Below are positions 57,701 through 64,000 of a stretch of DNA of 64,000 nucleotides, piece by piece (position 1 is the first letter of the stretch; each line of letters begins with the position of its first letter). Under the pieces are notes generated by a model. It saw nothing but the letters and a program-made list of their open reading frames with translations. It did not search any database and had not been told where the DNA came from. Made by a program: the position numbers and the translations under genes. Origin of the DNA: Trema orientale (lineage: Eukaryota; Streptophyta; Magnoliopsida; Rosales; Cannabaceae); assembly GCA_002914845.1 (NCBI GenBank), contig JXTC01000196.1:305579-369578 (forward strand). The letters run 5' to 3'.

Positions 57701-58320
57701 TTAATTAACAGGAAAAAACAAAAGTTTTTGTTTTCCTTGTGAATTTATACTTGGTTTCTTTTAATTTAAGAAAAAAAGGATGATCACACGTGTGATAAGT
57801 GACATTACTCGAAAAAAAATAAAAACAAAAAAAAAATGAAAAACAAAGGCCTAGATCATGATCAACATCCTGATATCGACAAAGTCACTGAATTTGGGAC
57901 AAAAGGACAAAATTAAAAAATAATCGGTGTGAAATGAACAGAAATAAAATCCAATATGCTTAAACCTCACATGAAATCTAAATCTCTAGTTTATTGGATT
58001 AATTTAACATGGTTGCGTTCCTACTTCACTAAAGTAACATTTTTTTTTTCTTTTTCTAAAATCAAAATTCAACAACCCAGAAAAAGGTAGCATAACACAT
58101 GATTTTAAGATGAATCGAACATAGTCTAAAACGAAACTAATAATATATATCATAATCATATATAGATAAATATATATCATCATATTAAAAAAAAAAAAAA
58201 AAAAAACGCTTGTTCAATAGCTAGCCAAAACATTTATAATACAGATAATAATTCTCTGGGGTAACAATTATAACAACTGAGCCTCATATTACAAGCAACA
58301 TATATAATATACTCGTAATA
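54745..58320. other. AT-rich intergenic DNA, partial elements only
   Basis: Contains one arm of a GGGTTAATGGCAC-type foldback element (about 56640-56785) and a short repeated phrase GGTATATAAGTATATATACTA (about 56920 and 56998). Frames at 55285, 55585 and 56623 show no domain. No gene seen. Confidence 0.45.
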
Positions 58321-58323
58321 AAT

Positions 58324-58352
58324 CTTCTTCTTCTTCTTCTTCTTCTTCTTCT
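58324..58352. repeat. (CTT)n microsatellite
   Basis: About nine CTT units, 80 bp beyond the stop codon of the minus-strand gene at 58433, so probably in its 3' untranslated region (GAA on that strand). Confidence 0.85.
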
Positions 58353-58432
58353 GTCAAGATTTCATTCTGGACATTCAAGTTGATCTTCGATTATATATGT
58401 CCAATCTTGGACCGTAGTTTAATGGGTTCTCT

Positions 58433-58639
58433 TCAGAATCTTCTCATATGATCCTCAGGAAGAGAAATCTCATCAGCATAAAACAGAGACCCTTTTTGTG
58501 AAACTTCTAATAATCCTTCTGAGCTTTCTTCGATTATGGGCTCTAATTTAGTGAAAGTAGAAGAAGATTTCTTCTGAGATATGAAAAGGGTTGGTGCCAC
58601 TTCACCCCAGCTTCGCACGTGTTTCACTTCCTTCACCAT
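58433..58639 (-). CDS. small VAP/LETI-motif protein (member C)
   Basis: Intronless, 68 residues, starting at MVKEVKHVRSWGEVAP. EVAP at 13-16 and KLEPIIEE at 31-38, gap 16; the linker TLFISQKKSSSTFT is basic and Ser-rich and resembles FISVMRHRTSK in the gene at 25195. After the motif, VSQKGSLFYADE aligns with the KRV(S/L)F step of members A and B, but the end (EISLPEDHMRRF) is polar and there is no membrane tail. The frame stays open for 96 further codons upstream, but that extension contains a TATA box (58809-58816) and low-complexity Lys/Ser runs, so I start at 58639. A G-box lies at 58930-58935. Function unknown; the relation to members A, B and E is clear by eye. Confidence 0.8.
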   Translation of the reverse strand: MVKEVKHVRSWGEVAPTLFISQKKSSSTFTKLEPIIEESSEGLLEVSQKGSLFYADEISLPEDHMRRF

Positions 58640-58808
58640 TTTTCTTTTGATGAGCACTGGTTGGTTTATTGGGTCTATTTTTGGAGTTGGGTTTTTCTTG
58701 TTTTTTTTTTTTTTTTTGGTCAAAGATGAAAATTGAAGTGATGGTTTAGATTTTGTGGAGGAAAAACTGGGTTTTAAGCTTAGAGAATTAGAGGTGAAGA
58801 TGGAGGTG

Positions 58809-58816
58809 TATATATA
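58809..58816 (-). promoter_or_regulatory. TATA box of member C
   Basis: TATATATA about 170 bp upstream of the start codon at 58639. Its position inside the longer open frame argues against the upstream start. Confidence 0.55.
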
Positions 58817-58918
58817 ATAGTGGAAAAGAAGAGGTTTTTGAGTAGTGGCCAAGAGAGAAGAAAGAGGGAAGAAAGGTCTAGGAAGCTTGTTGGAACTTTC
58901 GACCACCAATTTTGAGTG

Positions 58919-58935
58919 TTGACTCACTCCACGTG
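58919..58935 (-). promoter_or_regulatory. W-box and G-box upstream of member C
   Basis: TTGACT (58919-58924, plus strand) and the palindromic CACGTG (58930-58935) lie about 105-125 bp before the TATA box, similar in kind to the ACGT cluster before member A. Confidence 0.4.
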
Positions 58936-58939
58936 CGCC

Positions 58940-60733
58940 ATAGCTGTAAAAAGTAAGGCAAATGAAATCACCTCATATTTATTACCATTAAATTAAATTA
59001 GTAGTAGCGTGTCAAATTATTATATTTTTGTTGTTGTTGTCGTCGTCGTCGTATGATAGTGTGTAGTTTAATTATGTTATTTAATAGGAGAGAAAAGAGA
59101 ACACAAGCGTGAATGAGAAATTGAGTGGGACCCATTAGATATTTAACCCTTTAGATTATAAAAAACTTAAAAGATGGAAAAAGAAAAATGGTTAAAATTT
59201 TAAAATCTTAATTATTAAACTACTCTAAGAGTGAACAACAAATAATCTAAGATTATAGAAGTAACTTTAAAATAAATTTTACTTTCTACCCTTAAGATTA
59301 AAAAAGTAAACTGCTTTTTTTTTTTTTCTTTTTACCAAACAACTATAGGACGCCTACTAATTTTCTTGTCTTATTTGTCGCTATAAATATATTACCAGAT
59401 AGATCATGACAATTTTATTCTCATGTTACAAACCGCTTTCCGGAAAATAAACATAAAGACTTCTTTTCTGCTTCGAGAAAAAAAAAAGGTGGAAAAAAAA
59501 GGAAAAAGAAGAAATAAACAATTGATAGCCAAAGTGAAAATAAAAACTTTAAACTGTATTTTTTTTCTCTCGTTATTTTTGCATATTAATTAGTGTCGTG
59601 AGTTGTTATTGGAACTATTTTTTTCCTTGCGGTGTTAAGATATGACCAATAAAGTAATATATCAGCTTACTTATCTGGTTGATTTAATCATTTTTCATGA
59701 TTATGTGTTGAAGTTGTTACGATATCATAGATTAGACCGTGTGGGGTAATGAGAGCTCCAAAATCGTTCCACTTACCATAGTAAAAGATTACTTAATCAT
59801 CCAATCACCCTTTTTTTTTTTTTGGTGAATGTATGTCCTTATATAAACTATTAAAAATTAAGACGTTAATTGCACGTTATTTAAATATTATTACATAAAG
59901 TTTAAGAGACTTAACTTTTGTTGGTCAAGTGGAATTTTTTTAAGGCTGTTCATACATCATCAGTCATTAAAGCATTAATATATATACTTAGGCAAAATAG
60001 TCACTACAAATGTTTAATTAAGGACATATTGACGATCACATTCGCAACTCGTAGAAAAAGTTCAGCATTTTCACGTTCATCTTCCCACATTCGCAACTCG
60101 TAGAAAAAGTTCAGCATTTTCACGTTCATCTTCCCTTTTACTTTCATATTGTGCTATAATTTATTTATTTGGATTTGGACTTAAGCAAGTGTTTTTTATT
60201 TATTTAATTTTTTGTCGTTTTCGTTTTGGTCGAATGTGTTTGTTTATTTGTGGTGTTGTGCATTGGTCGGTAGAACTTCAACACGTCTATTTTGGCACTT
60301 TTCTCTCTTTTATTTTTCTTTATTTTTTTATTTTTATTTTTTTGTTTTTTCTTTACACTATGAACATTATAAAATTACTTCCTAGTGTAGTAATATGCAC
60401 GATCTAAGTATCGATCCAGAGAGTTTGTCTCCCACTAAAGTCTCATGATGCACAAAAAGTAGACTTCTTTTTCTATTTATGACACAAGAAAAATGAAGTA
60501 ACATTTCTATAATTGATTTTATAAATGAAACAATAAAAGATTATTAGTAAATGTACAATGAAATTAAGCTCAAACTCTCAACTTTCTTTTTTTTTTTTCA
60601 CTGCAAAGCAATTTCTTTCTTTTCTCTAACAACACTAACAAATTGAAAATGAAAAAAATCAAAAGAATCAGTCAGATTAAATAGAATCCTCTTCAGTTAG
60701 ACTTGGAATTCTCCAAATCATAAGATTACTTTG
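58940..60733. other. intergenic DNA with exact tandem duplication
   Basis: At 60037-60134 a 49-bp unit starting CACATTCGCAACTCGTAGAA is repeated exactly. Frames at 59918 and 60189 are translated repeats or T-rich DNA. No gene seen. Confidence 0.5.
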
Positions 60734-63585
60734 TCAGCTGGAAATACTTTTCTTGTTCCAAGATGAGTAAGGTATCTCCCCATAAGTCCTGCAAATTCAT
60801 AAAACAACAAAATGCATATGCTTTTAAAGCCCAGAATGATTGTGTCTAGAAGAAGATAAAGTAAGGTTTGAAAAACCAAATGGGATGACTGAGGCATGTT
60901 ATAAATTTTCTTGGGAAAAAAGCAGGCTAAACAAGATTCAAAATTGGGAATTAAGAACTTGAAAAGAAACTAAATTCCATCACAAATTGTTTTAAAAATA
61001 ATAAATAAATAAATAAAAGACCAATTAATTTGAGCAAAGTTTATAGAAAACATCATAAACAATTTTCTAGTTAGAAGACATGTCACTAATATTGTTTCAT
61101 ATCAAAAGAGGAAATAAAAAATAAAAGAAATAGGCAGATCCATATGACTAATGCCGTGTTTACTCCAATGGGAATGGAAGTAATGAAGTGTTTCCTTTTT
61201 CCATCTATTAATTCATTTGCTAACATATTTAAGACAAGTTTTGATGAATCTCTAGTAAAATTAGGAGACGGTAATTCAATTTTTGATTCCTTTTCAAATC
61301 CTTTACCATTACAATCCGATATGTAAACATTCCCTAGAACAATATTCTTCCCCTAAAACAGAGGTTATTTGCTTAATCTATAGAATACTATCAATGTTCA
61401 TGTGCTCAGATGTGTGAAATGGACATGGAGAAGACTAAGATTATGCATGACAATGAAATTTACCTGGGGTTTCTCACGTGTAGCAATAGGAAGACAAGAG
61501 AGATGAATATGCAAGATGAACCAACAAAAATGTAGGATGCCCCGAGGAAATCGTTTTTTCCTCCTAACCAGTTTGATGTTGAAAGGATAAGCTTCTTTTT
61601 CCCTCCGAAACTATACGTGTTGTAATTGTTCATTAGTTTCACTACCAAAACATCATCTGCATCCAGATCCTGCTCAATTCTACCGTACAACTTTCTGAAG
61701 CTAGGGAGAGCAGCAGTGCGCATCCACACTATAAGATCTTCTTGATCACTTAGCTGATTGATAATGGATTGCACCCAGAAACAATTCAGAAGAAAACGAG
61801 AAAGCCGAAGAGAAATTGTTAAGAGACCAGTATTACCAGAAGGAAAACGAAAGAAAACTACAAAGACATATATCAACTAATAATTCTTATACAAAATGCA
61901 TAAACTTGAGGCCTAAGGCACTGACTTTGAGCCTAGTAGCATGTTCAGTCCTCCAACTTATCAGACCCCTGTAAGTGAGTCTTCGTACTGTCATAGGACT
62001 GATTTTTGGACCAAAAAACACAGAGAGCCACAGAAAAGCTAATTCTTTTTGATGGCGCGGTCTTTTCTTTTTATCTCCAATTTTTAGAGCAATACATAAA
62101 ATTTGGACATCATAATGGATGGAACATGGAACACTCACCAAGGGTACAGAATGTCATAATATTGTGACACCACATTCAAGACTGTAGCATGAGAAAGCAA
62201 GATAGCAGTGGTTAAACACATCTGTTAATACTTACAGGAATAGTTGGATCTAAGCTTCCACCACCAATCAACGTCCCATTCTGAAAATTGAAGGGATGTA
62301 CATGCTTCCCAAATTTATGATCTCGGTCACTTTTCCATGCAATGTTCTTCCTGTTGACCTTTAATTCTGATCTCCCACGGACAAATGTATAAGTGTCGTT
62401 GAACAAACTCCATGCTATTAGGCCACAAGGAACAACTGGAAAACCATGATTCAACTCTTCAGGTTGACAGGTACTTGTGTCATTGTACCCCAGTCCGTGC
62501 AAGAGTTGCTGATCACTTCTACTTTTGACATACCTGAATAGAGATAAAAACAAATAGAATGGACAAGAAAATTTGGGAGACAGCAAAAGTAGAAGTGTGA
62601 AGTTAAAACTAGAAATAGCAAGCCTTAAAGCTGATAAAGCAGAAACTGAGATACAAAAGTAACCATGTGGTTCAAGAGAATTTTCACAACATTATAGATT
62701 TAAAGACAGCTGCAGGTAATCATAGATGATAGGTTCAACAGAAAAGGCCAGTAAGCATAATGACAGGACTATATCTAAGTTGAAAATAGACACTGAAGAA
62801 GTCATACCGTCGGTGGTTTTGATAGTAGTTATCAAGTTGGTAATAAATATAGATTGGAGCTTTCATTCGCTTGTCAATCTGCAAAACAAAAAGAGAAGTC
62901 ATCAAAACTATTTTGGTAGCACAAGAATTAAGTTTATTTAAACAATATTAACAGCTCAAGCCAAACTATATTCTTAAATTACCAAGAATTTCATCCACAA
63001 AATAATGATTAATAAAGGATCAGGCCATAAAAGCATATTTTTGATTTTGTGACCTCTTCTCATACACAATAGGAGAAAGTGAATGAACAAATTGTCAGAA
63101 CCGAAATTCTGATATAGAGTAAAGAAAAATTACCTTCAAAAACCGAGTACAGTTCTTGGATATTGAGTTATCTTTTATATAGGCCACCTTATTAATTCTA
63201 AATTCCTCAGGAACGCAATCAGCATCGTATCGATCCACAATTTCAACAACCTATGTACCCATTGTCAAGGAAATAATAATTTACATAAGTATAGGTGATC
63301 TTAAATGTTAAAATAACCCACCAACAGCTGCCTAATATAGTTTAAGGTATTAGAGAGGAGATTTTACACTACGGGAGGCTCGAAGAGTAATGAACCCAGT
63401 TGGAATGAAAATGATGCCCATCAACAAAAATGTAGCAATAACCTGCAGATAACCAAATACTGTAAAGTTACATATCACACAATTAGAATAACTCAATTTA
63501 AAATGTAGTATTCAACTACCCACCCATGCCGGGGTGAGAACAGGTTTACATGCTGGAAGACTCTGCTGTGTAAACTGATATAAAG
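60734..63585 (-). CDS. ALIS: ALA-interacting subunit (CDC50/LEM3), 5' end missing
   Basis: Beta subunit of P4-ATPase lipid flippases, needed for their exit from the ER and activity. Seven minus-strand exons join in frame: 63585-63524, 63442-63368, 63250-63134, 62878-62808, 62533-62236, 61753-61464, 60788-60734, giving 321 residues; the family has about 350, so an N-terminal exon is missing, probably beyond 64000. Visible hallmarks: FTQQSLPACKPVLTPAW; membrane segment 1 (VIATFLLMGIIFIPTGFITL); VEIVDRYD; PIYIYYQL; QNHRRYVKSRSD; PCGLIAWSLFNDTY; IAWKSD; EDLIVWMRTAALPSFRKLYG; LGGKNDFLG; membrane segment 2 (YIFVGSSCIFISLVFLLLHV); and a short cytosolic tail ending SSWNKKSISS. The lumenal loop has sequons NCT, NDT (twice) and NGT. 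The last exon was found by matching the usual tail; reading through its donor would stop after HVRNPR. Confidence 0.93.
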
Positions 63586-64000
63586 CTGCAGGATCATCAC
63601 AAAAGGGACAATAATTATTAAAGTTTACAGACTTGCGAAAGCTTGAAATCAGATTCAAGTACAATCCATTGCATGATCTTAAGCAACTAACTAGCACTGA
63701 ACATAAAAACAATTGCATGAATCTTCGTCTTAAATGCCAACTCCAACCAAACCTCCTGAATCCACCCGGCACCCACCATCACTCTTTTTAAAACCATAAA
63801 ACATAGAAGCATATAAAGAAATGATTTCTATGAGCCAGACAATTAATGACTAATAAGTTCTAGTTTCAGTCACTCTTCATCTTTTAAAACTATTACTCTC
63901 CTTTCTATGATTCTATCCACATTTTTGTACCTTTGATATCCATTGCAACCTAAAATTGGTCATCCCCATGATTCCAAATAAAGATATTGCGTGAAATTCC
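63586..64000. other. ALIS first intron, no exon seen
   Basis: Minus-strand DNA upstream of the first visible ALIS exon. I looked for a starting exon with the basic N-terminus usual in this family and found none, so I read this as intron. Confidence 0.55.

Noticed and set aside
58640-58927. N-terminal extension of member C by 96 codons
   Set aside because: It contains the TATA box, is low in complexity, and starts upstream of the likely transcription start. The family start MVKEV aligns with MVREA of member B.
63586-63772. Possible N-terminal part of the ALIS protein beginning MPGGFRRFGW
   Set aside because: It does not resemble ALIS N-termini, and a good acceptor (CTGCAG) sits just before the first family-like residues at 63585, so this is intron.

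Overview
The window looks like nuclear DNA of a flowering plant, most likely a eudicot. It is very AT-rich, the two recognisable housekeeping genes are split by short GT..AG introns and match plant families (DEAD-box RNA helicase RH1; ALA-interacting subunit of P4-ATPases), there is a type I MADS-box gene of the plant Malpha kind, and the intergenic DNA is packed with non-autonomous plant transposons. I cannot name the species. Two bases are N (259 and 39550). I found no rRNA, functional tRNA or CRISPR; tRNA-like stretches are heads of SINE retroposons.

Layout. 1-18600 has no gene I can support. It holds a possible LTR, stacked hairpin MITEs, SINEs, a hAT-type MITE (8932-9509) and a 1.5-kb Pack-MULE-like element (11647-13179) carrying a broken piece of a monoacylglycerol-lipase-type hydrolase. 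19251-24321 is RH1 (nine exons, 515 aa). 25195-25482 (minus) is a small gene convergent with RH1. 26-36 kb is gene-free, with MITEs and an LTR-like tandem array. 36382-36768, 42822-43073 and 45574-45840 are three further small intronless genes. 51035-51676 (minus) is the MADS-box gene. 58433-58639 (minus) is another small gene. 60734-63585 (minus) is the ALIS gene, seven exons visible, its N-terminal exon lying outside the window.

Most notable are five short, intronless, TATA-driven genes that share one layout: a Val-Ala-Pro motif followed 15-19 residues later by L-[E/D]-[T/P]-I-x-E-E. Three (42822, 45574, 58433) are clearly related along most of their length; 25195 shares the core strongly; 36382 is a weaker member. 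They are spread over 33 kb on both strands between unrelated genes. Two end in a hydrophobic tail, three do not. The promoter of the 42822 gene has a tight cluster of ACGT/G-box elements, which suggests stress or ABA control. I know of no assigned function for this family and give none.

The transposon content is unusually legible: at least four foldback families have 9-bp target duplications typical of Mutator-like elements, one MITE is nested in an older element, and a 384-bp solo LTR has a perfect 5-bp target duplication. All gene models come from reading the sequence only; no database or alignment search was possible.
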